From the NCBI RefSeq assembly GCF_047496725.1, contig NC_132970.1:5524001-5588000 (forward strand): DNA of 64,000 bases, read 5' to 3'. This DNA comes from Anoplolepis gracilipes. Its lineage: Eukaryota; Arthropoda; Insecta; Hymenoptera; Formicidae. Below are positions 49,936 through 64,000 of this stretch, piece after piece. A program made the position numbers and the translations under genes. A model generated the notes under the pieces. The model worked only from the letters and a program-made list of their open reading frames with translations. It was not told the origin of the DNA and did not search any database. The first letter of the stretch is position 1. Each line of letters begins with the position of its first letter.

Positions 49936-52900
49936 AAACATCTTATAATAATTACATATTATAAATACACAAACTGCAATCACGAAGCAAAGTAACTCGT
50001 TATAATGATAAACTTAATTGTTAAATTGTATATATATGTCCAAGTAAGAATTTATTCCTTTTAATATACAACATCCTATAACATGTCATCACAACAGGTT
50101 TCATATATAGCCATTAATAAAACTATCAATGCAACAAGTCAAGACTTTTAATTGCGAGTGTCAAGTGGATTAGTATAAATAAGTAATGATTTTTCTCTTT
50201 ATAGCCATTAATTGTACCCATTGATAGTCTTCTTCGCGCAATATTTCTCAAAAACAAAAAAAATATTCGTATATGAGAATTAATTATTTCTAATGCATCG
50301 AAATCATTGTAAATGGAGGGAAAACAAAATCTATAGGCATATAATACACCATGTCATTGTTTCATGAAATAAATAGAAAAGAGAGCAGCAGAAACTTGAA
50401 TCGATTTAAAAGTTTCACTAATGGATGAAATCGCGTGTAAAAAAAAAAGCGTTCAAAGGTGATCGGCAACCACTAATATTATGCAACCACAATGTTCTAC
50501 GTAAACATCGGAATCCCAATAAATTATGAATATATCTCTAAGAGATATATGCAACCCATGTCAAAGCCACGTCACTTCCGATCGTTTCTTTCATTGATAC
50601 TTAAACATACTTACTCATCCTTCCGTTTATTCAAAGTCATATAATCTTTATTAATCTCCTGTTAAATTATCTAAGAAAATAAGATGTTACTTTAAATCGA
50701 TATCTTCTTCAAATATCTGATCGTATCTTATTAGATAATAAAATCATTTAAAACATGCATCTCTAATAACACAACATGCACTTTATAATTATATTTTCTG
50801 TTCGTTACTTGTCTGGACAATTATGGACAGTGAATGAAAGTTCATAGATCACGTTGTGGTTCTATAATTTAGAAAACTCTTAACGTCACACATTTACTCG
50901 TCTACGAAATTCGTTCGGAAAATGAGCATCTCTACAGGAAATTATTTATTTTCATGTTCTCGGTAAATGGCGATGCAGGTAAATGTTAATGGACTGGCAG
51001 TAAATTGAATGCGCGCAATGAATCGATCCGTGGCGATGCCACGTGCGTTTTATTCGACATGGCACTCTATCACTCGCTAACCTATCAATATATCGCCGCA
51101 CGAAAGAATGACAAGGAGACCAAGTCTCAACTGTTACAGACTGCCGTGGGTAATCATTAGAAATGAATATTCAGCGCTTCGCATTTTATTGAACGTTTCC
51201 ATCGGTAATAAATTATCGGACCTGATCAGGCGAATACCTGTAAAAGAAAATTTACACAAGCACGAGTTTTGCACGAATAATTAAACGTTACGATAACCGC
51301 ACACGATGATAATAATTAAAATATTTTATTGATTAATTAGACTTTCGGAATATATTTTTCCACGTGATTTAAAGAATCAGCGATCCGTATTTCAATTATC
51401 TTTATATTAATATTATAATTAGTATATATATTCCACACAATCGAGAAAAATAGGATCGGATTTATTTTATTGCTCACAAAGACCGCCTGGAAAGATCTCG
51501 AAATTGGGTTACCTTAATTGGAGGAAGAAACGGACTCGAATGCCAAACCGTCCTCGCTTCGTCTGTCGCATTTCCGTATTCACGTGATCGGGGCGTGAAT
51601 TCCGCGTATTTAAGTGTCCATTGCGACATGGTGCCTTTCTTTGCCCCCAGTAATGATCCCTTTGTCCGGCGAGTGAGCGCGACTTTAAGTGAAAACGTCC
51701 ATTCAACCAGCGACAACGACGGTTTGCGCCCTGAATATATTGCACCGATTGCGAGGGGAAGATAAGTATACGGGGAGACTGAGGTCCGTCGGTTCTTAGC
51801 TTCCGACGACTCCGACCGAAGGTGCTTCTTTTTCTTCGGCTTGTTCGAGAAAAGGAGCTTACAGTTCGCTTTCACGCGGTCGAGAAGAAGGAGTTATTCA
51901 CAAAGATAAGGACGACGTCGTCATAATACGAACTCACTGTCGCACTAAATTCGAAGGAAGGCTCGAAATAAAGGGCGGCAATTATTCTCATTCGTGGAAC
52001 TCGCCCCATTCGTTCCCGTCGTGTTTTCCTCCTAACTCAACATCCATCGATGAAGCAACATGAAAGATCAATCAATGCGAGGGCAATGCTATTAACGTGA
52101 GATTTCTGTAGGATGCCAACTTCGTACGTTCGACCGGGCAACGCGTCGCAATAAATCGTAGTCGCGCGTCCATGCTTATTTACACGCGCGGATGAATTTG
52201 ACGAGCGTCCGTGTCGGCCCGCGAGCAACGAAATGCGCTTAAGCCGCATCGATCTGTCTTAAGCCATGCGAATATTAGCGCGCGGGATGAATGTTTTTGC
52301 ATCCGGTATCAGTGGAGATTTTTCCAACTCGGCTCGATGTGTTTACCGCGATATGCCCGATGCGATTTTTCCTGAAAATTAATTAACACCCCCGGCCGCG
52401 CGCGCCGTAAGCCGCTTATTCCCTCGATAATAATCCGCGATAGACGTTAGAATCGCAAACACGTTAAGCGCTAAATCTATTAGATGCAGTCGAGTCGCGC
52501 CGAAGATCCAGTAAGTGTGCTCACCGAGAGTAAATAAGCGTATCTCAAGTGGCTCTATTAATAGGTTCCTGTGAGCTTATAAGCCGGAATATATTTTTAT
52601 ATTTTTTTTCAGGACTAGATACCACACGGCAATAACACGCGCGTCCCGCGCCGGTCGTTTACAAAGCCGAAGGCACGTCGATCCAGAAGCAGATCTCGCA
52701 TCGAGATAATAACAGGGAGATTGCCCTGTGGCAAGCGATTAAAATGTGCCCGGCAATAGTCAATGACCGAGATCGTTTCTGACGATCCTGACCTATCGAT
52801 CAATTTCGCGCTTATTTGGAAATGATTTTCAAAAAAGACGGCTAGTCTTTTCTGGATCAAGCATAATCAAGCTTTTTTTCTCTAACTTTATTTCCGTGAC

Positions 52901-54240
52901 AAAGCAAGATTTTTCACTGTAAATAACAGTTTTTAAGTCTTGTACAATATTAAATATAGATCAATTTTACACTTATTTACTTTCGTGCAGAAAAAAATTC
53001 AATTAGACAAATTTCATGGATTCCACACATTCGGGAAAAGCATGGAAAAAATTGAATTCCCTATATGATCGAGCAAATTTATTCAAGTTTTAACAAATTC
53101 CAGTTGGCACTAAAGACGCAAGTGGAACAAGTATTGCATCTTATGCAGAAAACATGGCAGAAACGAATCTTAATTAATTTGCGTTTCCACGGCACAAACA
53201 GTACAGGGATAACGAAGGTCTATTAATATAGAAAGCAGTGCATGTGCCAGAAGGCGACTGTCCCTCTTTCAGAAACCAACCCGCGGCGGGATACTGTCAC
53301 GCTATCACATATTTGCACGTACTTCGCAAATAGATAGGCGCTCGAACAAGTCGGTAATTATGTATGTAGCTCGGAATAATGAAAATCTATTAGTTGCTAC
53401 AGCATTTAACAGTGATGCTATCCATTGTAGAACGAGCACGTGTATGCTCGGGAATGGAATCTCACCCTAGGACAGGGCGAATGAAATCTATCTCAGAAAA
53501 ATGCTGGAGAAGGTTAGAATAAAGGTAACGAGAAGTATTTCCACAAGCTCTATTTCGTGTTTGCAAGATCTTTGTAAAATTAATAAGCAAAAGATGCTTT
53601 CTTCAAGATAATTTTAAACGTCTCTTACCTTTATCGGATCTTGCTCGGAGTTTAATATAGTCGAGCAAAAAAAACATGCACTTTCTTATCTTATCTTATT
53701 AAAGTGGAAATTATAAAATCTGTTATACAATTCAATAGATGACATTAAGAAAAACAAAAACAAAAAACCTCAAATATATAAACTTATACTGATAATTAAT
53801 TTAAAGTTTATAGCGGACAAAAAGAGACAAAATTAAACATTTAAAAAGAGTGATTAGTTATGTTTAATTACATCGATGGAAAACAAACTTAAATCTATTT
53901 CTTCTTACAATCATATATGAAATAAATATAAATAACTATACGCACACTGGACGATAGTCAATATCTCTTTAAACACATGTTCAAATAAAAATTCTGTTTT
54001 GATCATGAAGCAGATATTACATCAAATATATATATTTCTATATTTTAAGAAAAATACTGGATAAAACAAACAAAAGAGATAAGGAGATGATAAAAATAAA
54101 ATAGATAAGGAAATAGAAAAAATCTATTTGAATATCGGATCGAATATCTCCGATTACGGGAGTGCTTGTCATCAAAGTCCACCGCGACGAGGACAGTGAG
54201 CCGATTAGAGCATAAACAATATAGTGTACGAAGAGAATAG
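49934..54240. other. No gene recognised; GC-richer at 51.5-52.5 kb
   Basis: Minus frames at 51474-51875 (133 codons) and 52615-52860 (81 codons) are the longest. Neither shows a domain, splice context or relatives. A perfect palindrome is at 50530-50550. Confidence 0.5.
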
Positions 54241-55751
54241 ATACACACAGAGAGGGCATCGTCGATGACTCGGATGCTGCGGAGAGGATCTTCGCGCGTA
54301 GTGAGCGTCGCGTCTCACATCGGCTGGCCGGTCGGTCGGTCGGTCGGGGTCGCTGACTCGAACGGTCGCCGATCCGTCAGTCGATTACTCCGGGGATCTT
54401 ACGTGAACATGGAAACAGGTTCTTGGAATCCGGTTCTCGATTCTACATACAACTCTAATCAACGCGGCTAGATTGCTGCATCGTATAGATACATACGCTG
54501 GACGTTCGCTCGGTCGCATGCGTTATTCTCTCTAATATAATGTGCGTTGTTTGTTCGGCTGACAATGGCCGTCTTTCGTTCGGTCGGACTGTCGAAGTGC
54601 ATTTAGGACTGATTTCATTTACATTTAATTAAAATAATTTCTTTATTCGCGGTTTAATTCTTTCTTATACATTCTCTGTTTTTTTAAACTATGATCAATA
54701 TATATACCAAACGAGATTGATAGATATATTGATAGGAATAATAGCTCTTTATCAAGATACGTAAAACATACTAATATATAAGTTACTATTATCTATTGTT
54801 AAAATATACATAATAACAGTTAATCTCTTCAGCAATTTTTTTTTTTCGTTTGACAACAATATCCATTAAACTGATGGATCGTTTCAAAGACGGTCTCAAT
54901 TTTGATCATTTGCCTAAATGGACTTTCATAAAGCCAGACAAACAAGGTGTGATTTGTTCTTTGTGTGGATTGTCACGAAGATCAGTTGCCGTCTCAGCCT
55001 CTACTTAAGATATGAAGTATACGATTATACTCGAAATTCGTCGCGCGGCATCCCACAGCTTACGACTCGATCACATGAAAGCGATCGCGATGTATATACG
55101 GCCTGAACAAACGGCGACCAGCAGCTGGTGACTTTGTTTACACACGTGGAACAAAGTCGGACATTTGCGTGCGCGTCAATCGCACCGGTCCCTTTCGAAT
55201 TGTGTCGAAAGGTCCGAAACGAGCAGATTACGCAGCCGCACCACGGTAGCTGCCAATTATCATTAATTGAGATCCTGAAATGCAACGCCTCGCTGGCAGC
55301 TGCTACGACGGAAACGAGCCCGTGAATCCCCGGTGAATTTCGCCGGAGACCAACCGAGGATGAGAACAGCCGAGAGAACAGCCCTTTTAACCATCAGGAT
55401 TCTCTTGCGTACAATCATAAACGTCATCTTATATGCGTCATATAATAGTTTCTTCTCAGCAAGATATCTTAGGTTGCGCGATAAAAAATTGGTATTATCT
55501 TCCTTGTGACTTGGATTTACATTCTTTGTAGAATAAAGCCGGAAACGTTCACGGCTATTAGAATGTACGTTGCTAGTAAAGCGTGACTAATTAATATCAT
55601 TCCTACGCGTTACGATTTACATTCGCGTTAATATTATTAAACGCGATTTATTTTTCATTATAATAAATTACGAAAGTAAATACATCAACTGCGAAATTAC
55701 GAGAAAACGCTAATACATCATCGGAAAATTATAAAACAAAATAGAAAGTTA

Positions 55752-55752
<1 letters not shown>
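54241..55752. other. No gene recognised; initiator-like sites in a GC-rich block
   Basis: The block at 54240-54480 contains a short (GGTC)n run near 54331-54347 and CGTCAGTCG near 54375, which resembles an insect initiator. No coding exon can be attached. Confidence 0.4.

Positions 55753-55783
<31 letters not shown>
55753..55783. repeat. Poly(A) run
   Basis: There are 31 consecutive A after TAGAAAGTTAC. It is a possible retroposon tail, but no body was recognised. Confidence 0.9.
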
Positions 55784-55784
<1 letters not shown>

Positions 55785-58600
55785 AGAAAGCAAGCAAGTG
55801 TCACGATAGAAGATAATAACGGAGCTTTCCATAATGAAAATTATTCCGAATGGTTTACCCGCTAAGTCATAAACTACGTGCCTAAACGCAGGTAGGTTCG
55901 AAAAAGAATGATCGGTTTATCGGTGTCAATGAGATGCGCGGGACCAGGGTCCTGGACCAAGGTCGTCCACCTGTTATCTGTCCCGCGCGATCCAATGTCT
56001 CTCGAGCTAGTCCACGAGAGCGTGATCGAAGAAGCCGTCCGAGAGCGGAATACGGCGCATGTTTACAACGAGCGAGCGAGAGAAGCAGGGTCCTCTCGTA
56101 ACGACGCGACGCTGCTGTTAAGAATGGAGACATCATCCTCGATGATGCCGCGGAATCCGAGCGGAGATTTCCTCTCACGCGGTCGTCGCTCACTGGTGCG
56201 TGTGCTTTCCGGAAGCGTTCCTCGCGCAACTGACGTTCACTCGCCAGTTGTAGGTACGTATTGTAACAAGCGCTTTCGCGGCACGATATCGGAAACGAAA
56301 TTTAAGAACACATACTACCTGAATATGCATTTGCAGTATTCTCTTTTCTCGTCGAGAGAAAGAAAGAGAAAGAAAAAGAAATAATAATGGACTCTAAAAA
56401 ACTACCTTTATTCCTGTAATAATTTTAGATTTATAATATATTGCTTTCACACGTACACACAATTTTGAGTTTTTTCTTTAATTTTATTTGAAATTTTCCA
56501 GTACACAATCTTGTTATATATAACGTATATTTATTTCCTAATTATGATGTTGTAAAAAAATTGCAAAGTAAAGTTCCACATTACGAGACGACAACAGACT
56601 ATTCTTACTAGCAAAATTGCTGGCGATCTTTTGCTTTTATCTTCAAGCTGCGGCTTTGGTATCAATATATTGTGCTTTTCGTAATATTAATAAATATAAG
56701 ATCGCAAAGATTTTGTGGTTCACCGACAACGACGAAGATATGTGTGAACCGCAAAAAGAACAATAAATTTTTGTGAAAACGCCGCAAAATAAGTTACTTG
56801 TTTAAATCTTCTAATGTGTTGCATTAGAAATGAAGAGGTTTACACAATCATCGCCAACCATTGCATCTCTACCTTGGTTGACGTAACATCTTTTTGTGAG
56901 GCTGTCGCTTAGACAATTTTCATTTCAATGTGTGATTTTTCTAAAACTCTCTAATTAACGTTGTACGTTGAGAATTTCTCTTAGAGAACATTAGTCTGCT
57001 TCGAATTAATACTTTATTAAAATAACAAATAAATTACATATAATTTATATAAAATTAATTATATAAAAATAATAGTAAATTAATAAAATTATTATATATA
57101 TATAAACATTCCTACGATTCAGCAAACATTGACGTCATTTTTATCACAGCCAAATATAAGCCGTTTCTTACTCGATTGGAAAACGCAGCGGAATTCTGCC
57201 AGAAAGTACTAGTGAAAGATACGTTTGTCAAACTTACAAACTTGGTTGCAGCGAAATAAGATCGGCTATCAGTTGTCCGCGTCTCGTCGCACATATTTCT
57301 CCGTCAGAAGATAATCCCGTTGTGTGACAACGGAAAAAATACCGATAGCCAAATGCTATCGCTGCATCTCTTGACACACATAACTGCGAAATGAAAATTC
57401 GTGCCAAGTCCACGTATGTACGAGCAAGATACAAGTAAAATGCACGTCTGATTGGGCCGATCTATACGTATGTATACGCAGATGTACAGGCAGGTGTTAT
57501 CGCAATTGCACAGCCAAAGTTGTAATTTTCAAGCACAAATAATCAAGCGAATAGAGAAAACGATTGCGATGAGAATATATGCATATGTATACACGTGCAC
57601 ATGTATTGACGCGCGTACAAAAATATATACTATATTGCCAGTCTAGCATCTGGAACGACATAAATTGCAGGGGAGCTGGTTAATGCGATTATCCGTGCTT
57701 ACTACCTAAATCATCGTACGCGCCGAGATTGCTTTACGATTGTATAAATCCGCTCGCAAGCTTTCCTCCATTTCCCATTGACGCGTCTTCGGCGCCAATT
57801 TAACGAGATTTTTACAGGAAACGCTTACTTTGACGCGTGCTTTACGTATGCGTATTCGCGAAATTTACACATGTTACTTTCTAAAACTCTCTCCAATGTC
57901 CTCTACCGTTGGCCATCGCGGGTAATTATTAGTGACCGCGCGACGTAAATGTTTGCACATTCACAAAGCACTCGCTCCGAGAGCAGTTTGCAATTCGCTA
58001 ATCACCAATTCGTCGGAGCAACCATTTAACGACTGTTATCCTGTCTCTCTGACGTTTCAACTTTCGCTAATCTGTTTAAATAGATTGCTATGTCTAGTCA
58101 TAACATTATTTAATAATAATAGTCATTTTCTCTCTACCCACAGTCGCATCTTATTATTCCATTATATATTTTTGCATTTCATTTAGAATTAAAAAGCCTC
58201 AAGATTGATCATATATTAAAATCTCATAATTACAAGGCAAAGAAACAACCATGAAACATGAAATGCCAAGATTTTTCTGGGTTTTGTATCGAGTTTGATA
58301 TTAATTAAAAATCACGAAAACGCGATTGAATGTTTCCTACAGAAAATATCAAATCCGAGGAGAAATCTTGCAAATGGATTAAAATTTGTATCAACGTTTT
58401 GTTACCGATTTTCTTTCCTTTCTCCCTCCCCAAGAAACAAAACATTTAATATTATTATAAAAATGTATAATGCAAGAAGATGTAAAAATGATAAATCTGT
58501 ATTATGACTGCAAAAGAATATACATACATAAATATGTATTGTGTTCCACAAATTAAAAGTACAATTTTCCCCCCAAAAAAAAAGAAAAGAAATATCGCAA
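55784..58600. other. No gene recognised
   Basis: A GC-rich block at 55870-56260 has long overlapping frames on both strands. Two plausible-looking but unsupported open stretches occur at about 56586-56767 and 57118-57228 on the plus strand. The rest is AT-rich. Confidence 0.45.
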
Positions 58601-59907
58601 TTTTGAGTTTGCTTCCCTATTTCTGTCAAACTTTGATTAACCGACAGCATAAACGGCGCTTGCGCGCGCGCATGCCGGCATAGTATCATGCGAGACTCGA
58701 CGTCGTCCGCGGAAATCGCCAATTTTGATGTGGCGTAGGAGGCTTCCGACACGACCTCAGGTCACACGTAACGCCCGAGTAAACACGTGCGCACGTTGTG
58801 CACGAGCTGTCACACCGTGAAGCCCCTTGCGTGTCGTTCGCCTAGATATCTATAAGAGTAGAGATGGACAATAACAGGCGATGTACATCGATGTATACCG
58901 CGAGGATGTTCGCTCGGAGCAGCCGCGGTATGTTGTACACAGTCAAGATGAAGAGAGCGAAAAGCCGAGAGCGCGAAAGAAAGACGGGGACAATTGTGAT
59001 CCTTCCAGCGCGCGACAGCGCGAAGAGAAGGAGAAACGTGCTGAGGTCGAGAGGAAGAAGGAGAGGCTGTGAGAGAACCGGCGGGGACGGCATCGTGCGT
59101 TCGAGCCGGTGGGAAAGAAGAGCCCGAAGAGTGGATCGAAGATGTAAGGAGGCCCGTGCATCACCTGTGTCGGCCCACGGGTATCGCTGCTGGCGTGCCG
59201 GTGTAGTGTGGCGGGCTGAAGGAAAGGGGGAGAGTGAAAGAGAGGGGTACATGGGGTAAAGGATGGGGGGGAAGAAGGGAAAGATCGCGATCGCGCAGGT
59301 AGGGAGAGCGTGGGCCTGACGCGCGAGGATAGACGCGGATGAGGAGAGGAGCACGGCGACGAAGATCGGGAAGGAGGGGTGGACGAGCTGCGTGTGTGAC
59401 AAGTGAGGCTCCGGGTGGTATCAGCAACCACTACAATCACGTGGACGACGCACATGTGCTCGTTCGCGGCGAGCAACGGACGGAGAGCGATCGACCGGCG
59501 ACGACGGTGAGAGACGAGCCGGTTCGCACTGTGAGCGAGAGGGGAGAGGAAGCTGACAGCAGGAGAGGGACGGCGTATTCTCTCTTATACCGCGAGGGCA
59601 AAGACGGGAGAGGGTCTTCTGGAAGCGAGAGAGAAGCTGCGCGCGGCTGCCCTCCGGCGCTCGTCCGACGGCATTCCTTCTACCAAGCGAGTCGTCTCTT
59701 CATTCTTCTTATCGACTCTTCTCTCTCCCGCCTCTTTGTATCGCCGTGCATCCTCTCCTTTCCTCTATCCTGACTTCTTTAAAACCCTCTCCACCCCCCA
59801 TGCTGGTCGTCCGGCCCCACCTGTCAGTCGCTCGGGTCCCAATTTTAGCTTGGAAAGACGCCTAAACACCCGACTTTGTCACCTGCTATGGCCCTTGAAT
59901 CTCGCCG

Positions 59908-59960
<53 letters not shown>

Positions 59961-61890
59961 TTTTTCTCATCGTTTGAAGGGACGACATGCGATTCCAGCA
60001 ATATGATCAAAAAGAAATTCTTATTCGCCTCTCACTTGTATGAGCAGACCCATTGTTGTTCCTTTTGTCATGAACGCGGCTCATGCTATCAGGTGACGCG
60101 AGTATGATCATTCCAATCAATCGCTATCATAAACTAAAATATCAAATACTGTAATAAATTTAAAAAAGCATTTATATGAATGAAAAATATTTACGTAATT
60201 AATTTATTATATAAAGAAAATCAGTTGACGGAAATGATATATTGTCGACATTTTAAGTATACGCGTTAATCGTCGCACTTGAAGTACACCTTGAAAATAT
60301 AAAAAGAAACTCCCTTGACTACGAAAAAAAGCAGTTTTCCTCTATACGTTCGTTAGGTTTATGGAAACACGTTGGCGCGGATAAGTACGTTCATCATTGA
60401 TATATAAAATCCGAGCAGCGCGGTCGTGTAAATGAAGATTTTCATGGTACCGCGCGTCCGCAAGTAAACGGTATTTTCGCAGCAATTAAAAACGGTCGGT
60501 AATTTCCTTAAGCAACCCCCGTGTAGCGCCTCCTCCTTCCCCTTTACTCGAACTAAAAGTTTCAACGCCGAGATAACATCATGCCCGGGCGATAAGTTAC
60601 GCGAACCCCTAACCGCAGAAAAACAAATGCGTTTCTGACGGCAGGATCATTATACGGCGCGCGTTATTTATTCTTGATGATCATGAAATACCGGTTCCCC
60701 ACGGGGCACGGCCGGGCGCGTACAATAATTAACGTACGATAGCAATAACGATAATTCGCGATCTCGCGCAGCATTCCGGCGCTACCGGACACAAGCGGTG
60801 CCGAGGCTCGAGCTTCATTCATCGATCTCGCGTTTATACTCCGGTTCAGTTCTCGGCTCGACTCGACTCTGCCCTCTGCATCAGTCCGTGAGTCGATCCA
60901 GAAACGTGGTATCAGCGACATAGAGGCGCGTTTCGATTCGGTATTATCTAATCGCAGTCGGCATGTCGGAGCTACCGCGAGATCTTTCTCTATCCTTTTT
61001 GCATGACCGACATGGTGTGTACCATGATGTGTACATAAACGTACTTACATGCTACGTGCTGATACAAACATTAGTATACGTATATGTGAAAGTGTACACG
61101 TACAGGAATACACATATGTCATATACACGTTGCTCGTGAGACGAGCTAGCGCTCGCGCGCGCCGCAGGTCATTCTCTCTCGGCGGATTTTTATTCGCGGC
61201 AAATAATAAATTATCGAGCTGGCCGCGTGCGTAATCGGTTCGGAATATAATCTGCGCATGGACAACCGTATCGCGCTGCGGTAGCAACGGAGGCTCCCTC
61301 TTAGCCTACAATCTGTCTTACATATTCATTATAGCTGCAGGGTGAGCAGGTATTATCTTAGATGGTCGGTTTGGAACAACGTGTAGCTTGTAATTTTCAA
61401 GGGGCCTCTCTCTTTCTCTCGAATCTCATCCTCTCTCTACCCCCGCACGTTTCTCCATCCGTCTCCTCCCCTTCCCTTCCCCGTTCACTCCCGCCTTCGT
61501 CTATCTCTCCTCCACCTCTCGTACGTACACCCCAAACGTTTCTCTCTATTCCGACGTCCTAAGTCGCGACCCTTCCGGCCTCGGCGCCGTGTATCCCCGA
61601 CACCCGATCTGACCGTCGTTATCTGCGGTGTAATGACAGTTCGGTACGCATGTACACGTGTACATACGAACATACGTGGACGCCTTCGTCTGATAATATT
61701 GCGGTCTGGCCGTAATTGCCACTTTCGTGCGCTCTTCTGCCTTACCACAATGGTTCGAGTGACGATCTTGGAATTCCCGGAACTCCAAGCGGCGCCTTCT
61801 CTGGAGAGGAATCAGCAGCATTCGTCGTCTTGTTCTCTCGTCGTACCACGTACCGACACGATGCTTTGGATACGTAACGCCTGAATGCAT
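58601..61890. other. Long GC-rich block
   Basis: Frames of up to 186 codons (minus 58842-59402) overlap others on both strands and are rich in serine, proline, leucine and arginine; none shows a domain. Purine-rich DNA (58930-59640) gives way to pyrimidine-rich DNA (59680-59960, 61400-61560). Possibly promoter or 5' exons of a flanking gene. Confidence 0.45.
59911..59960. repeat. (CT)n microsatellite
   Basis: A CT run of about 50 bp at the edge of a GC-rich block. Confidence 0.95.
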
Positions 61891-64000
61891 TGACCATATT
61901 TAGTTGGAAGAATAGAAACCTCTCTTTATTGTTCCTTTTTTGCTGATTTTGTAATAAAAAAAAATATAAAAATTAATAAAATACATATTGTGTATTGAGA
62001 AAATTATCGAGATACTTAAATATTTTTCAATGTTAAATTTGGTAATTCTTTTATATACTTTGATATTGATCGCATTACGATTACATATCTTTTTTATAGC
62101 GAAAATTCTGAAATGTTTTATTCTGTAATATATAATAATTACAAGTTTTCTTACAGTTCTTGATATAAGGTTTTATACGAGGTGATCCGCGTAAATAAAG
62201 TCTACCATGTGGCGATTGAGAGTAGCGAAAAACGAACAGCCATTCTCGGGGGCTTAAGGGCGATGATTCCTTCGAGACTTCCGGAGTAGGATTACCCTTC
62301 AATTTTCAAGCTTCAGGTGGCGCATTTTCTTGACACTCTGACAAGCATACTTGGCTGTTATAGCGGCACTCATACTTGTGCTTACACAGGTTGAAGAGAA
62401 GAGCAGGTGCCAAGTAAAGTGAATGACTGGTGGCATGCAGCTATGACGAAGGTAGAGGTAAGGAGAAAAGGGTAGTAAGATGATTTAGCGAGAGTAAAGT
62501 ATGTGCGATTCGTGTGGGTGGATAACGCGAGTTTGTTGAATGGGGCGAATGAAGTGAAACACGCTTGAAGTCGACGGTGCGTGCAATGAGTGGGTGATAC
62601 GCTTTCTAATTATCGGAATTAACTCGATGGGAACATAGACGGGCGTGCGCCAGCTTAACACTTCGAGCCACGCCGAGCGATCTTCCCCTTCCTGTTTTAT
62701 AACACAGAGACACTCACGCGTATAATTGGTTACTGGTTTGATTTTTACAATTTTTCTCCGTAAAATGACGTTAATTATATGCCACGAAATCTCGATAGCA
62801 TTTCTAATTCTTCCGTATTATCGTCGCTCTATTTTAATGACAGCATGAACAAGCTTATTAGCACTATATCATAAAATTATTAGTTGTCTAATTTTTGAAA
62901 AATTCTGTTTCTTATTAATTTTATTCCTTGCAAACCGAATGTTATTTATGTGATTAGAAATATATATTTATATATTTCTACTTTATTATTACATTAATTA
63001 TATATTATTAATTTTTCATTTAGATAAGTTTTTTCTGTGTGCATTTTTACATGAAAGAATAAAACGATTTAAAATAGTTTAAAATGATGATAACAGGTGG
63101 AACAACAACGATTTTTGAAAGAAAATCCCGCGAGGTTCATCGATTCTGCCGGGTAAATGGCTGGGAAGGCGAGCACCCGGAATCGGGGCACGCTTGTCGT
63201 ACGTCAAGGCGGGGAGGAAAATGCACCAGCAACAATAATCAATGGAGTTACTGCATTGGGGTGTGGCGCGCAGTACCGGCGCCTCCTTGCTGTCCGACGT
63301 ACTTCGATCGTACCCCTTGCAACCCTGTCTTCGCCCCCTCCTACGCTAACTCCCTACTCTTCCTCTTACCTCTTACCCTTCCGCCACCCTCTTCCTGTAA
63401 CTCACTCGCTACCCCTCCGACATCGTAGGTAGGTAGGTATCGACATCCCGTCTTGTGTCCCCTCTTGCTTCTACTTAGATACTGTCTTACGGTCGAATTA
63501 TTATAAAAGGAAACGCTTATCTCTGATACAGAAAAAGATCAGCCTTCAGAAAGAGTAATTACAGATATTGATTTCTCACACTGATGTGAGTTTAAAAGTT
63601 TGGCGTGTCAATAATCGTTATAAAAAACCTTATCTGCACGAATTTTTCTTTTACATTTCCTTTTCACATTTTCCTCGTTCCGGTGATAAACTAGCGCATA
63701 ACGCATTTTGATTTATCAATAGATGAGAGTTGTGCGACAGATGATAAAGACAGATAATTATAGACTGTCGTCGAAATGATAAATTCACATTTCAATATGA
63801 TCGAAGCCCGGGCACGCACGGTGCTGCTTGGACCAGGGATTGGTTTCAGTATCGAGACATCGAGCGTGGGTGGAGCGCAGCAAGACGCAGTAGCGCGAGC
63901 ACAGTACATTGCAGACTGCAGGTGCATGCGGTGAAAGAAGTAGCGTTGCGCTGGTCAGCGCTGACACGCCCGGTTGCTCATGCTTCCGGCGCCCTCGTCG
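61891..64000. other. No gene recognised up to the window end
   Basis: AT-rich at 61900-62180 and 62720-63080; GC-richer at 62200-62700, 63110-63440 and from 63780. The 63084-63428 frame overlaps another of similar length and is not recognised. A short (GTAG)n run lies at 63426-63438. Confidence 0.5.

Noticed and set aside
56586..57228. Two plus-strand open stretches (56586-56767 and 57118-57228) that read like membrane-protein and C-terminal exons
   Set aside because: No family recognised, the splice acceptors are weak, and the first stretch ends in a stop without a usable donor. Both are compatible with chance.
58842..59773. Frames of up to 186 codons on both strands
   Set aside because: They overlap each other in GC-rich, stop-poor DNA and show no domain, so they are likely compositional.
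1..64000. CRISPR arrays, bacterial operons, prophage or plasmid features
   Set aside because: None seen. The short tandem repeats lack regular unique spacers, and the gene structure is eukaryotic.

Overview
The window looks like nuclear DNA of an arthropod, most likely a hymenopteran insect such as an ant. I infer this from four things: an AT-rich background broken by discrete GC-rich blocks, very dense microsatellites, short GT-AG introns, and the one clear gene. That gene is an intron-containing, plus-strand HCN/CNG-type cation-channel paralogue. Nothing bacterial is visible: there are no operons, no Shine-Dalgarno-linked gene strings and no CRISPR array. The species assignment is an inference and I cannot verify it.

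Layout. From 1 to 31 kb there is essentially no recognisable protein-coding sequence. The stretch holds microsatellites, AT-rich DNA, GC-richer blocks (about 9.8-10.6 and 19.1-21.3 kb) and three inverted-repeat elements: 17.85-18.42 kb with ACAGGGTGT-type ends, 23.37-24.58 kb, and 24.73-25.10 kb, which is almost a perfect hairpin. At 31.7-32.45 kb there is a cluster of decayed, partly duplicated fragments. One (32181-32315) is clearly related, at DNA and peptide level, to exon 1 of the channel gene 6 kb downstream. A TATA/initiator-like site lies about 0.5 kb upstream of the cluster.

The channel gene occupies 37988-39812. It has three exons (37988-38220, 38365-38529, 38621-39812) joined by two short GT-AG introns, both phase 2, and gives a 529-residue protein. 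It keeps the HCN N-terminal box, six membrane segments, a C-linker and a cyclic-nucleotide-binding domain with its phosphate-binding cassette. The pore has no GYG selectivity filter, and S4 has only three well-spaced basic residues instead of the usual long ladder. This divergent, apparently filter-less HCN-like protein is the most interesting item in the window.

From 39.8 to 64 kb there is again no gene I can name. GC-rich blocks at about 41.7-44.3, 48.8-49.5, 51.5-52.5, 54.2-54.5, 55.9-56.3, 58.6-61.9 and 63.1-63.4 kb could be promoters, 5' exons or UTRs of flanking genes. The long open frames in them overlap on several frames and are low-complexity, so I do not call them genes. A single open segment at 47.26-47.65 kb is listed as a weak candidate only.
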